Below, one piece after another: positions 1 through 13,300 of a DNA stretch of 64,000 bases. The notes beneath the pieces were generated by a model. It was not told where the DNA came from and did not search any database. It saw only the letters and a list, made by a program, of their open reading frames with translations. Position numbers and translations under genes: made by a program. The first letter of the stretch is position 1. Every line of letters starts with the position of its first letter. The DNA is from Glebionis coronaria (Eukaryota; Streptophyta; Magnoliopsida; Asterales; Asteraceae): positions 84,857,512-84,921,511 of the forward strand of contig CM046876.1 in NCBI GenBank assembly GCA_025667525.1. The letters run 5' to 3'.

Positions 1-976
1 GGGCTTCGATGGTGGTATAGGAACATAATGCATAGGTGTTTAGAAGTGAAAGTAAGGGATGAAGAAAATATGAAGCATAAGGTCCCTATTTATACTATTT
101 TTAACCCTTATCCTCCAATTTAAGCTTGTAAATGTGTAAGATCAGTATGTAAGTTAGTAAGGTAAGCTAGGGATACCTAAGGAGGTCTAAGAATGACTCA
201 TGGAAGCTTGATTTAAACTTATCAATGGTATGTGGTTAGAAATAGGTCACGAAAACATTAAGGATAGGAATGGTGACTTTCATCTACAATTAGGTGATGC
301 ACCTACTTAGAAATATATCCAAAATATCTCAAAATATCTTTATTGGGTTTAAATTTGGGAGAGAAAGGTTTTTAAATGGTTTTTGGAGGGAAAAACCTAT
401 TAGATTTAATTTTAGGGCTTGTAACTTTGTAACTTTTTAATTCTTGTAATTAAGGGATTATGAATGTGATTAATGATGTATTGGGGTATAATTAGGGTTT
501 ACATATTGTAATTAAGAAGTTTGGGTCCTTGGTTTGAAGTTTAACAAAGGTTTGAAGTGATTTAGAGTTCAATCCTTGTTAAAGCATTATTATTGATTTA
601 GGTACTGATTTAAACTCAAATTATACATCCTACATTATCCCTAATGTGTTCATGAAGTCTCTATACCTGGTTTACTAAGTTATTCCAAGTAAAAACGTCT
701 AAAGGGATTCTAGGGTTTCTAAGGGAATTTTAGGGCATCCTAGTTATAATTAAGGTGTTCTTATTCATAATGTACTTAGTATATTACTTTTAGAACTTAG
801 ACTTGTTATATACAATGTGTTTGCAACATATAGGAATATGTTGATGTGGAAGTTCACGTTGTGAGAACCCATTCATCTTACCAAGTAGGGCACAAAAAGC
901 AAAAAATTCTAGTTAAATTTTCATATTCATACAATCATGACACATAACACATATGTAAAATTTGATGATTGTCACA
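1..976 (-). mobile_element. Element H: probable LTR of a Ty3-like retrotransposon, cut by the window edge
   Basis: Read on the minus strand, the sequence changes at 976 from the old copia element G to TGTGACAATC, the same ten bases that start the LTRs of elements B and D. From there to the edge there is no coding sequence, and a TATA box lies about 880 bases in. This suggests the start of an LTR inserted into G. The other end and the target-site duplication are outside the window, so this is inference. The stretch could also be a diverged part of G. Confidence 0.45.
84..94 (-). promoter_or_regulatory. TATA box of element H LTR (candidate)
   Basis: The minus strand reads TATAAATAGGG here, a good plant TATA box. 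It lies inside the putative LTR of H and points out of the window to the left. Confidence 0.4.
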
Positions 977-1270
977 CCCTCTCTAGTCAATAACATAGAG
1001 TTTTCAAGTTTCCATCTAATTAGAGCATCTTGTTCAGCTTTGAAGTCCCTAATTTAACCTATTTTAGATAAATCATTTTGCTCCTTGATTTCCTTTGGTA
1101 TGTAATAATTAATGCCAAAATGTATCTCCTCCTTCTTGGAAAATATAGGAATTCTTGTCCATGAAAGATCTTTCATTAGACTAGTACCATGGATATTAGC
1201 AAGTGGAGGAGGGATTTTAGCATAATGATTCTTAATTCCTACACCAGTTTTTTCCCTAGGAGACTGTCCG
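977..1270 (-). pseudogene. Element G fragment 4: copia Gag/Pol piece downstream of the zinc-knuckle part
   Basis: This minus-strand piece is open from about 1270 to 1062 and includes a PPPLANIHG-like stretch of the type found after the coiled-coil part of plant copia Gag. When element C and one target duplication are removed, its frame joins directly to fragment 3 at 20053 with no shift. A stop follows near 1060, and readable codons continue to about 977, where element H begins. The rest of pol is not in the window. It is an old, broken copy with no function expected. Confidence 0.6.
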
Positions 1271-2506
1271 TGTAACACCCCATTTATGTCCAACATCTTG
1301 TAAACACAGTACTGTCCAATATCCTGAACAACAGTGTTGTCCAAGATACTTCCTAGACTTACTGTTTTACATATATACATGTTGTCTTGTTTATTTTACC
1401 CACTGGATCCTTATTTGTTCATGTTGTTTGTTTTCTCTACCTACTGTTACCTACTTATTAACCAGCGACTGTGTAATACTAACCACCGAGACCTAACAAG
1501 TCTCGGTTCCCACTGATAATGAAACTAAACGCCCCTGTTGGGGGTTTGGGCTTGCAGCTGAGTGCACAAAGCCACCAGTCGGTGGTATTAAACCCCCACC
1601 GAGACCATAGACTGGTCTCAGTTTGCGTGTAGGTTGAAAAACAACCAACACCACCCTTAAATCTTGATAAACTCACGTTTATAACATGTAAATAATATGT
1701 TTATGGTTTCATGATTAATTATCAATAGAAAATAAACAAAACAAGATCAAAGATGATCTTGTTCGTGTGTTAGGGTTTAGAAAAATCAAATGAATACCAA
1801 CCTTTTTTCTTGCATTGAAAAGCCACGTTTGTTCTTGTTCTTGGTGAGGGAAGTGACGGCAGAAGAAGAACCCAAAAAAAATACGATCGGTTCTTTTTAG
1901 GGTTTCTGTTTTATTTTGTTATTTTATGTCGACTAAAAACAAACAAACACTGCCCCCATCTTTTATTCTTGTTGCTAGTCGGTTTAGAAGGCCATATGGG
2001 CCACGGCCCAACTCCCTTCTCTTTTCTTGTCCCAACAGACGACCCAAAACAGCCCTTATACATTAGTTTGATTAATTTAGCGACTTGTAAAATGTTACGC
2101 GTAGTCGTGTTTTAATTGTCGTAAATCTTTATCATTCTCATTATACATGTTATACGTACCTAATTATATTCGTAATTACTTATCGTGTTTAATCACATAC
2201 ATAACCATATTCGTGTGTATTAACGTTTATTTAAATACGTACGCGCTTTCGTGTATTTCTAAATGTTGGTATTATTATATCTTGTCGTACTTGATGTCGT
2301 GTTTTTAATACACGTTTTACGTAGTCAAATATAGTATATTAATAATAATAACAAAATACGTACTTCTTGTCGTGTTTATTTAATATACATAAATGATCGC
2401 ATTAAATATTCGTGTCGTGTGTCGTATTATTAAATGCTCGTAAAGTTTAAATTTATACGTAATTTCATGTACGTAATGTTCTAGGGATTTTTATGCGGGT
2501 TTTAAA
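1271..2506 (-). repeat. Element C, 3' LTR
   Basis: It matches 6428-6759 joined to 19172-20052. The outer end is TGTAACACC on the plus strand. The inner end has decayed from TTTTACA to TTTTAAA. It contains a hairpin with 8-base arms at 1485-1507 and a 7-base-arm hairpin GAGACCA/TGGTCTC near 1594-1612. In the other LTR the loop of that second hairpin is the insertion site of B. Confidence 0.85.
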
Positions 2507-2525
2507 ACTCTTCCCCTCTAAAAGA
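2507..2525 (-). other. Polypurine tract of element C
   Basis: The minus strand reads AGAGGGGAAGAGT directly before the 3' LTR. This is the plus-strand priming site used in reverse transcription and fixes the minus orientation of C. Confidence 0.7.
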
Positions 2526-5500
2526 ATAATTCGTCCTCGAATTAGAGATACGATATGCTAGAAGGGACATGAACGTGACGTGACTGTGGAGGACGTGGAA
2601 TAATGACGTGTCTGAGTAGAACATGGAACATGAAGTGACTGAAAAAGAACACATCTGAACTTATGGAAGAAAAGAGGATAAGAATTATCATGAAAAGATA
2701 CATGAAACCATATGATACGAAGCGTCATACTTACTGGTATAAACACACTCCGAGCCTTGATGCGCGAGACATATTGAGACGTAGTACGTGAACAATTGTG
2801 AACGTGATACGTGAACAATTGTGAACGTGATACATGGAGATATGGTGCATGAAATATGAGAACATAAGGCAAACGTGAATGTGTGCAACATATTGTGAAC
2901 GTGATATGAGAACGTAGAGTGAACATGATATAGGAACATATCGTGAACATGAAATAACTGAGGAGGTAACGTCAATGATACGAGATGAAACTTGAAATGT
3001 GACGTGAAACGTTTGTCTGAAAATGGAAAGTCATACTAAACTTGAGTCTGGTCTCCCAAGTCTTCTGCAATTCTTTCCAGAACAAAAAGTGAAACGTACA
3101 TCGTAAGCTAGAATACGATTATGAACGTGAACGATGTCATGAACGTGGAAGTGAAAGTCCAATCATAAAAAAATGGGAAAGGAATGTAAACGTGAACAAC
3201 GTCGTGAACGCTAACGTGGGATGCAACTAGCGAGCTGAGATAGTCATACAGGCGTGGACATAAATAACGAACGCAACCGTGAACCCTTATCTAATAGCTG
3301 GAAGAGTGACGTGTAATCGGCTGGAAGATATCTAATAATCTGCTACTGTGCACTCTTTTCGGATGAAAGAAAACGTATAGGCTAGTTTAAATGATCGGAC
3401 GACGATTCGAAAAATCTAAAGGTTGAAATGACTACAAGCGTGTTGGCGTTCTATCTTAACCTGTTGATAAGTCAGGCATTTAGACATGAACATAACTGCA
3501 TCTTGTTTCATGCCTCTCCACCAAAATGTGGTGACGATCATGATACATCTTGGTAGAATCTTGATACATAAAAATTGGAACGCTATGAGTCTGGGTAAAA
3601 ATAGACATCTCTTTGCGTAGGATCATCTGAAACACATAAGTTGGATGTATTATTCTCTCCTTTACGCATAGGCATAGTCATGGTAAAAAAAATTTACCGT
3701 GAAAACCATGTGATTCAGCGTGTCACTGTGATCAACTACATACGTACAGGAAAATTTTTCAGTGTGAAATTCTCTTGCTGTAAACCTTGTAACATAGAGT
3801 GAAGATGGTCTTCGTGCTCTTCTATAGACTTAAAGAAAGTCTAAATGTTAACAATGAACAGGATGATAAACTTGTCCTGAATTCATGAAAATTTGATTTC
3901 TCAAATCCTCAATTACTTTTGGGCATTCGTGAACTAAAAGGCACAAACATGGATTCATACTGACCATAACGTGTACGAAGAACAGTCACGGGAGTGTTCT
4001 GCTCTTTTACTCACAACTGTTGATAGCCGTATCATAAATCGATCTGGAGAGTGTTTAGAGTATGGTAGTTGTTTGGATGGCTTATTAATACTTGGAAGGA
4101 AAAATACAATTATGAATGATGGTATGATCAATAGTTTCTTCTGGTAATATATCTGGGAAAATTCTGAAATATCAATGGATTAATGAATAAGAATATCGGA
4201 AGTCGTGTCATAACTGATAGCTAAAAATTTTTGTAGCCAATAACACATGCTTGTAAAACAGAATAAAAAAAAATTCACAGATTTTTCCTGGTGGAAAACC
4301 CATGTTGAATGTATACAGGACTCTGAACATCACTGAATATAATCTAGTACGAATAATGATTTACTGGAGAAATGAATAGTCTTGTCGTCAACTTGAACTG
4401 AAAGTCTATATTTACTTTGGTGATATAACGACTTCTTAGATGAACATGAATATCCGAATATGAAATCTTGAAATGAAAGTGTCTTGTCAGCGCATGAAGT
4501 AAACGTGGCAGATTTTACTGAACGTGTTTCGTCCGTCTCATACAGAACGAACATTGCGTGACCAACTATGAACAATCAGTCAAAGATGGTGCTGAAATCT
4601 TAGTGGCTTGATTTATACATGGCATATCAAAATAAGTATACCCTTGGAAATGTAACTTGAATCACTGAGGCTGGGTTCAGAAATTATGCATGAGTCGTGT
4701 GTCTTGTCTCATACTTGAGAAATATACGTGTGACATGTGTCTTGACTGGTGTCTTGACATGGGTCCTTGGACATATAGATGAGATGATGTGCCTTGACGG
4801 ATGTCTTGACATATAAGAGAAATCATAATGAAAATGGTGGTTAAAAAATGTCGGAATTGGCCTCGTATTGCTAAGAGACAACTAAATGGCAAGTGGCATA
4901 TAACTGAGAGAATAATTACATGAAATGAAATAACGGTGTCTGGTGGATGAAGTATGTTTCAGTCGGGTTGTTCCGATCTATCGCCTTCATCCTTGTTTCG
5001 TAGGGTTTTCAGGTATGTAAATAGCAACAACATGGTAAACAACATCTTGTAAAAGATGTCAAGTGGAGAAACGCCTGAGATATATGAGAATCTACTAGCG
5101 AATACTCATGGAGTATGGTAGGTGAAATACACATGAATTATGGTACGTGTAATACACATAGGCTACGGTACATGGAGTACGTATGGAGCATGGTACATGG
5201 AGTACACATGGACTACTATACGTGGAGTTCATGTGAAATGCATATGAGATGGTCAATGTGGTGTCAATCATCTGACATGATTTAAAAGGAAAAAACTGAT
5301 TTAAACGGTTAAGAAACCGAACTGAAGTGAGGGACATGATAGCCTAGCAATTTCAGCATCGACATCATTCTGGTTGCATAGAGGAAACACCAAAAGGATG
5401 GTTAAACAAAATTCAACGATGATTTGCATGAAAGCATGATTATTGAAAACCAACCATGACTATCATAAAAGCAGGATTAAATGAAATCCATCAATGTCTA

Positions 5501-6410
5501 GCATTAGGGCACGAGCAACATGATGAAAACATAATTTACATAAAGAGGCATGGAACATAATTATCATGAACATGAAATTATCATGAAGAAACATAGGACA
5601 AAATTAACATGAAGGAGCATAAGACATAATCAGCATAAAGGCGAAGTTAACCATGATAGTATGAATACTTACTTGACATAAAGAAACATAACAAATAAAT
5701 GAGGGGACATGAAAAGTTATGACGATAGTGTGGACGACTATAATTCGTTTCACAATGCAATTTAATGCAACATAAATGGTAAGTCTGACACAATATAACA
5801 TGACCTAAACATAAAAGATGCATGAAGTACTTTATAAAGCATGAAACAGTTTATAATGCATGAAACAGTTTAAAATGCATGGTTAAGACATATGATGATA
5901 TGTACATGAGTGAACGCCTATGGGTTGATTCACCAAAAAAGACAAGTGTGGACGCCTATGGGTCGGTCCACTAAACAAACAAAAGTTTTGATAAAAGCAC
6001 ATGCGACGAAATAGGGCCAGTCATGTACCAACCGTTACTTAGTCAAAATACCTGCTACATGAAATAAATGCATGAAATGAAATACATGAAATGAAAAATG
6101 AAATGAATGCATGAAAAGCAACTGTCTAAACCTAACTGAAAACGTGTGACTAAGCATGAACTACTGTGGTTCAGTTCATACTAGTCAAAATTCACAAGAA
6201 AACCTTATGCATAAAACAATGACATGAATCTAAGTATGGATGGCGGTGGTTCAATCCATATTAGTAAAACAATTCCGAGGGAAACATCATGGTTAAAACA
6301 ACGAGGTTTTGAAAATATCAATACGTGGAATAACAAGCGTTGGCTTAGGAAGCTCCTAGTGACTACCCACTAGTCACAGGTCAAGTTTTAGAGCCTACAG
6401 GTCAAAACCA
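2526..6410 (-). pseudogene. Element C internal region: decayed gag-pol
   Basis: About 3.9 kb with no ORF worth calling. The region nearest the 3' LTR ends in a GAGGACGAATTATTC-like block typical of Ty3 elements. Bases 2770-2960 are repetitive, with many GTGAAC and GTGATA copies, including a direct duplication of about 24 bases near 2786-2832. Bases 5820-6120 have many ATGAAA/GCATGAAA repeats. Gag and reverse transcriptase could not be recognised; only integrase pieces were found. Confidence 0.6.
3025..3570 (-). pseudogene. Integrase remnant of element C (zinc-binding domain and part of catalytic core)
   Basis: On the minus strand, 3570-3425 reads in two frames as the end of the integrase HHCC domain, with a WWRGMKQD motif followed by MSKCLTYQQVK. 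A second piece at 3085-3025 reads FWKELQKTWETRL, matching the core region between the second catalytic Asp and the Glu of Ty3 integrases. At least one frameshift and many substitutions separate them. This identifies C as Ty3/gypsy and confirms its strand. It is non-functional. Confidence 0.7.
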
Positions 6411-6423
6411 GGTTGTGATACCA
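6411..6423 (-). other. Primer-binding site of element C
   Basis: The minus strand reads TGGTATCACAACC four bases inside the 5' LTR end. It resembles the initiator-Met tRNA site TGGTATCAGAGC with changes at its 3' side. Confidence 0.65.
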
Positions 6424-6427
6424 TAAT

Positions 6428-6759
6428 TGTAACACCACATTTCTGTCCAACATCTTGTAAACACAGTACTGTTCAATATCCTGAACAGCAGTGCTGTTCA
6501 TGATACTGCCTAGACTCACTATTTTACATATATACATGTTGCTTGTTTATTTTACCCACTGAATCCTTATTTGTTCGTGCTGTTTGTTTTCTCTATCCAC
6601 TGTTACCTACTTATTAACCACCAACTATGTAATATCGAGACCTAACAAGTCTCGGTTCCCACTGATAATAAACCAAACGCCCCTGTTGGGGGTTTAGGCT
6701 TACGACTAAGTACACAAAGCCACCTGCTGGTGGTATTAAACCCCCACCGAGACCATAGA
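6428..6759 (-). repeat. Element C, 5' LTR, inner part (split by B)
   Basis: It matches the 3' LTR from 1271 to about 1602. It stops at ATAGA, the target duplication of element B, and resumes after B at 19172. Confidence 0.85.
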
Positions 6760-9700
6760 TGTGACAATCCGTCAATTTATGGTTGATATTTTATTCTCAA
6801 TATTTATTTGGAAATATTATTATATGAACTCACTTATTTTTGGGAAGAAATTTGGATTTATGTCTTGAAGTAGCATTGACTACTTCTAAACCGGAGGATT
6901 CTACGCTACGTGCTTACGTTTACATACACCGTCTTTGGTGACAGTCCGACATTTCAGAAAATAAATTTATCCGTGAATATTATTTTGGAGTTTTAAATTT
7001 GTGTTGGTTCATAAACTCACAAATTTACGAGAAGAGATTAGGACTTACGATTTTATTTTAACGTCCTTTACGACTAAACCGGAAACCTTAGGATTACGTA
7101 TTTACGTTTTCGAACTCCGTGTTTGATGAGACAATTTTTATTAGATTTGTTTTGTGCCGTTGATTCATAATTTATAAAAACGTTTTTCATAAAACGACCC
7201 GAAGGCACGCAAATCGAGGAAACTAGGATCGAGGAGTACCCGTAAATTAGTGGGATGAGACAAGTTTACACTTGCCTCACCCCACCATGGGATGGCTAAA
7301 GCTTGTCAAACACACTTTAAGTGTGTCAAGTTTCTAGCTAAATACTAGGACACTTGTCCTAAGTCTTCCACCACAAAACCATCTACACTTTAAAACAACT
7401 AAACATAAACAACAATACTCATTTCTTACATGCAAAACTAATAAAACTCTCTTGTTCTCTCTCTATGAACGTCCACCATGCTCCCAAAACACCCCATTTG
7501 ATCAAAAATTCAACCATGAATCATGTGTTTAACTTGCACAAGTTGAATACTCTTTGAAGATATGAAGATTGGAGGTGATCCTAACCTATGAAAAGGAGTT
7601 TTCAAGGGAGTTTGGGGCTGATTTCTCAAGGAGTTTTCATGAAGAACAAGGGCTGATTTTTGGAGGAATCTACAAATACTTGGTGATCCTAGAAGTGGTG
7701 TTGATATCTCATAAGATTGGTTACCCAAAACCAAATCTTGTTCATCCAAAAACTCATCATTTCATCACATTGGTGGTATAAAGATTGTTCTTCCCATCCT
7801 CTTGTTATTTTGATTATGTAAACATGTATTTTATTTCCTATTGTATATGTATATGATGATTATATGATGATAAAAATGTTATGTGGGGATTTGTTGTTGA
7901 TAAATATGATTAAAGTGGTGAAAAACTATAAGAAACAAGGTTAAAATCATGCTTAATTTACATGGCTGTATAAAACAGTAAAGAAACATGTCATGGACTG
8001 ATAAAATGATGAAGTAGAATGGATTTACAGTAAGCTATGGGTCTTGTACACATGTGAGAGTTGGCCATGCAATGGAATCAAAATAATGAGTAAGATATGA
8101 TCAAAACAAGTTTAGGGTATAAATCTGAGGTTACTGTTTTGGACGATTTTTAGAAAATATTTAGAAGATGATTCAACAGTAGCTATAGAAGCGTTAAATG
8201 TAGCACATATCATGTAGTTTATGTGATAAAAATTTGAGCTTCTATCTCCATATATAACTCAAGATATGGCATTTTTGGTGAAAGTGAAGATAAAAATCAG
8301 ATTTTGGAAATTAAAGTATAATAATATTATATAAGCACTCAAAATTTTAATATATAAATTATAATTAAAACCCACTAACTCATGAATTTTATTTATAAAA
8401 ATATGTACAATGATAAATAAGTGGATATTTTATAAAAATGGTAACTTGTTATGTTTTATAAGATATAAAAACTATAAACATGATTTTTATGACTTTTTCG
8501 GCTATCGCCGTAAAATTAACGTTTTTGTTAAATATAACTTAGATGGTTGGACCCGTCTAATGTAAACTTTATAAAACTTATATAATGATATATAAACATG
8601 TATAACAAGTAAAAACCGATAAAACCCGAACTATAAGACATACGGACGTTAACGGACTAAATTAACGTTATTGGACTAACAATACAACAAAAATGGACTA
8701 AAACACTTATAAACTTATTATTGGGCTTAACCCATTTGGGCCCAACTTGTGAAGTTTAAGTACTGATAATATAAGTACAAAATAGATTAAAATAAGTTAA
8801 ATAACTTATAATAGGCTTATTGGACCTAAAACACGTAAATGGGTAAAACTAGTAAACTAGTATAAAAGTTATCGACATATAACACTAAAATGAGTAAACG
8901 AGAATATGTAAACCCACTTGATCATCATATATATATAATCATCATATGTATACATAATTGTTATTTTATAGAGTCATTGGACAAACGTCTAAGACCGATT
9001 ATTATTTATATAGGTTTCCGTGATTGAAGCACGTACCGTACGTCCGAATTGCCGATAACCCGCCTTCCCACATCAACGTGAGTTCATAGCCTCGCACTCT
9101 TTTAAATGTTTTTATAAATGTTTTATAAACCCGCGAGGGAGATAACATGTTAGTTTTCATAAAATAGGACACCATTTGTCCCGATTGTTTGTTTGTTGAT
9201 TTTGGACCCGAATGATTGAATGACCCGATTGTATGACCCGATAAATGATTAAAGGACCCGATAGATGAAATTAAATGGATTATTAAAGTTAGGTTATGTC
9301 ACTAAAAGTCCCATTAGCATGAATTGTGAACTACCGGGAGTTGGTAGACGCTTATGCATTTAATAGTACTATTTGGGGATGATCACCCCAGTTCGCGCCT
9401 TGACGGTTGATCCCCGTCGTGCCACATTGATTGGTAAGCGAATTTATGTATGAGAAGATTTCCATAGCGTGACCTTTGTGACGACACGCTACTTTAGATG
9501 GGCAAAATTGGTATCGGGTTAGCTACCCGTTGTTGGTTTAGTAAGGTAACAATGTCATGCGGCTTATAATAATCCAAACTAACGAAATATTACTAGACGC
9601 TCCAAATTACGATGTATTGCCTGATTAGCAATACAGGGTCATACTATTGATATTATGTTTGTGTTTTGGTTTTTATAACCATATTCATATAACGGTTTTT

Positions 9701-10230
9701 ATTTAATCTATACAACGTTGCAAAACGTATTGTATGGTGTTTTTAACGACAATGATTCGTATAATGATTTTTAAGGCAAATGCCTATATTATGATTTTGA
9801 TAAATACTTGTATAAAATGATTTCGGCTATTTTATGGCCTATTACAATGGTTTGTATGAAATGATTTTCGGTAATAATTTTATACCAAAGTTATATTGAT
9901 GGAATTTATTAAACTCTATGAATTCACTCGGCGTTATCGCTGACCTTTTCTTTTAACATGTTTTATCTCAGGTACTTGAAGGTAATTCTCGGGAAGACGA
10001 CAAGAATTCATGGCCCGCACTTAAACAATATTTTCCATTCAAATATTTTATAAAACTTTGTATGAAATGTAATGACTTGGGACCTATGTAACTTTGATAT
10101 TTATGAATGGAAATGATTTATTAATAACGACGCGATTTTTATGCGTTGTCTATGATGTGAGTAATGTGCTATCCCGTAACACCAACTAGTCTTCCGCTGT
10201 ACTGTGTTGTATGAATTTGGGGGTGTTACA
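6760..10230 (+). repeat. Element B, 5' LTR
   Basis: 3471 bases. Notable parts are three consecutive short hairpins (7251-7361), a CCTCGC/GCGAGG complementary pair (9090-9138), and an EcoRI-containing block near 9917 followed by a splice-acceptor-like TTTATCTCAG. Translations in the 7510-7781 region are not supported as genes, because the same sequence recurs in the 3' LTR. Confidence 0.93.
7251..7361. repeat. Three consecutive hairpins in the B LTR
   Basis: Arms 7251-7265/7270-7284 match at 13 of 15 positions. Arms 7310-7317/7319-7326 are perfect (ACACACTT/AAGTGTGT). TAGGACACTTGTCCTA at 7346-7361 has perfect 7-base arms. The set recurs in the 3' LTR near 16185-16295. Confidence 0.75.
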
Positions 10231-10233
10231 GTT

Positions 10234-10245
10234 TGGTACCAGAGC
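10234..10245 (+). other. Primer-binding site of element B
   Basis: TGGTACCAGAGC lies three bases after the LTR. It has one mismatch to the initiator-Met tRNA complement. Confidence 0.75.
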
Positions 10246-10359
10246 TCTCGTTATAGAGAACGAAAGATTTTTAAAACTAAGGTTTTGAATAAAACATTTC
10301 AAAATCTTTTAACTAAAAACATTTTTCTAAAAATGTCTAAAAAAAATCTTTTGACTATA

Positions 10360-13300
10360 ATGGTGCCGAAGAATTCCCGAGTTACCGACAAGGCCAAGAC
10401 TGAGAAGTGTTATTTTAATATATATATAACTTGGATTATATATATATATATATATGATGTAATTTTATTACATGATTGTTTGATGATTATTTTGATTTTT
10501 ATACGAGGTATTTATACGACGTCGATTGTCACAAGTAACCCTAAATCCCCTAGTAAATTAATCGAAGCTATTCTCGTAGGAATTCTAGCTATCCTAGATC
10601 TAAACCAAGTTGTGGATATTTATGATCCCAACAAATGGTTGATATTCGTAGAAATGTAGATAGTAGTTGATTGTGAAATTGAAAAAGAATTGGCGAGATT
10701 AAATCTGATATCGATGTCATGACGATCTTTCCTTATAGAGTGGAGTTTTACAAAACGTTACCACCTAGAAAGATGTCATCTGATTCGTTGTCATCCAATT
10801 CTTAAATTGAAATCGAAAGGGTGAATGTTGCACTTGAGGCTGTCATTGGAACCATTACCCAAAAGCCTCATGCCACTAATACCTTTCCGAGAAGTCTAAT
10901 TGAGTGTATGAGTCATCTCATACTAGTGACTCATTTGATAATTGTTGTGGAAAGAGCTATAGGATTGGAAATTGAGTGTTGACCATATCGAGCTTTTATT
11001 GCTCTATTAAGGTGTAAGAGTAAGGATGAAAGTATTGGAGAATGAGGTAGGATGTCGAATTGAGTATAAAATTGGTTGAAACTTGAATAAAGTAAAATTT
11101 AACCTGTATGGAATATGAGATTGTTAAGAGGAAGTCGTTAAATTCTGTGATTGAATTATAAGGTTTTAAATGATTGTAGGTTCGTGTTAAGGGTTGTTCC
11201 TAGGCCATTGTCCACTAACGAGGATGCCCAGTGTCCAAGAAATAAATTAAAGAAATCTTCTTCTGAATTGAGACCGATGGATCTTCTGGGACATGTGGAA
11301 CACCTAATGACTCTTGTAGATTAGTATTCATTGTGGTATCTTTTAAAAATCCCTAACTTAACTGAGACATCAGTTGGTAGGATGAGTTCTGAGAATTGTA
11401 TGACATAGTGACACGTAATGTGTTACGGTACAATTTTGACTTGTTTATGATTAATGAAAACACTACATTTGATTGCTAAATCCTGCATGTATCGATGTTA
11501 TCTATCTTTTCTTGCCTCATCCTAATGTTCGCATTAGTGATGCAACCATTGAAAAAGTACTCATCTTGATTTGAGTTACGTTGTGAATCATTCTTCGTGA
11601 GTGCCATCGAGGTCATGAACCTCATGATAAATTGGCTAAAGCTCATTTCCTATTATATTGTAGTTAGTTCTTGGTGAACAAGCTTTCATCACTCTTTTGC
11701 AGATCACTCATTGTTTTTATAAGTTAAAACAGTATCCCTTGAGAAAAATTGGATTTTCATCACTATATGGATTATTTAAAGTGAGATTTATAAGTGATTG
11801 TTATCAAAATGAAGTTGTTTATAAAACACCTTGGAAAACTTAATTGTCTTCATAACAAAGAAAATCATTGTAAATTTATTTTAATTCTTATTTAAGAATT
11901 AAGCATGAAAATGTTTTTATTATAAACATGATGATAAAATTTTGACGAACTGAGTATTGCATCGTTAATCTTGAAATTGTATATAGTTGCGCGCCTACAT
12001 ACAATTTGGAATGGACTATGCAAGACTGATTAGTAGTCACCATAAAACTAATGAATAAGCACTACATTTTCTTTGAAGATTGTGAAAGATTAAATTTTAT
12101 GAGATCTGCAAGAAGTGAAAAATAGGGACATAGTGTTAGGGACACCTACATATGTGCCTGTAGCATCTATTCTTCTGAGTTGAATTTACTCATCTATGGA
12201 AATTGTCTTATTTGACAATTGACAATTCTTTCTTGTCCAATTCTCCCGTAGTGAGATTCTTAGGAAAAGTATCTGATTACCGAATGTTGATACCCGACTG
12301 GATGTATCGACGATTCCTATCATTTCTATTGATTTGATTTCATTTGAATGACCTGGGTAACGATCCGAGGAGCTTTCGAATGCGTACTCGAATTATGAAA
12401 ACATGGGATATATTCATATTCGTTAAATGTTTTCATCTGTATCTAATTTGAAATTCTCTCGCGTAGATTATGCGTTGACCTTACTCTTTTAATAGTAGTT
12501 GTATATCCTAATATCCCTGAATTTGCGAAGGATTATGAGTTATTATTAGTCTTTTGGGAAGCTCACATCTTATCGACGGCAATGAAACTGGAAAGTTGAT
12601 AGTGCCAGTAGAATGGATTGATTGATTATGACATGACGACATTGTCTTAATTGATGGGAACTCGAATAGAATTCCCCTAAATGATAAGATGTTGATTATC
12701 AAAAGTGATCTAAATAATTCTTGATGGATGACCATATCCTGTATTAAGACTTGAAATATTACCATGAATGGTTGTGAACTAGTTATAGATATTGTAATCT
12801 AGAAGAACCTAATATGAATTTATTAAAAGATGTTTATGATATCTGAAACTTTAGGAGGTATTTATTGGTGAATTACCTAAACTTTCGCCATTAAGGCAAA
12901 TTGACATTGGTATTGATTATATTTCCGGTGTTGCACTTGTGGCTTGTACACTATACGTCAGCACCATCTAAATTAAAGGAATTACCGTACAACTGAGAGA
13001 GTTGTCGGAAAAAGATTTTATTATACCAATCCTGTCATCCTGAAGAGCTATGGTGATATCATTCCTTATATTTATAGATTACTGTGACTGAGTAAATTGA
13101 CAATCGAAAACGATATCCATAACTCGAAATGGAAGATTTGTTCGATCATTTACAAGGTTCTAGCATATGTTTTAAAGATTTGATCCACGACATGGTTATT
13201 ATCAACTTCGCATCTGCGAAGAAGATTATCTATTCCAATCACTACATCCGGTACTTGTAATGAACATTAAGAGTTTCACATGATGTCGTTTGGATTGACT

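Noticed and set aside
7510..7781. ORFs on both strands in the B LTR (also 16268-16685)
   Set aside because: They are in repeated LTR sequence with no conserved protein features, and the D copy does not keep them.
10204..10659. 151-codon ORF at the start of element B
   Set aside because: It begins inside the LTR and only a short part resembles a Gag start. The same region in D is broken, so it is listed as decayed gag-pol.
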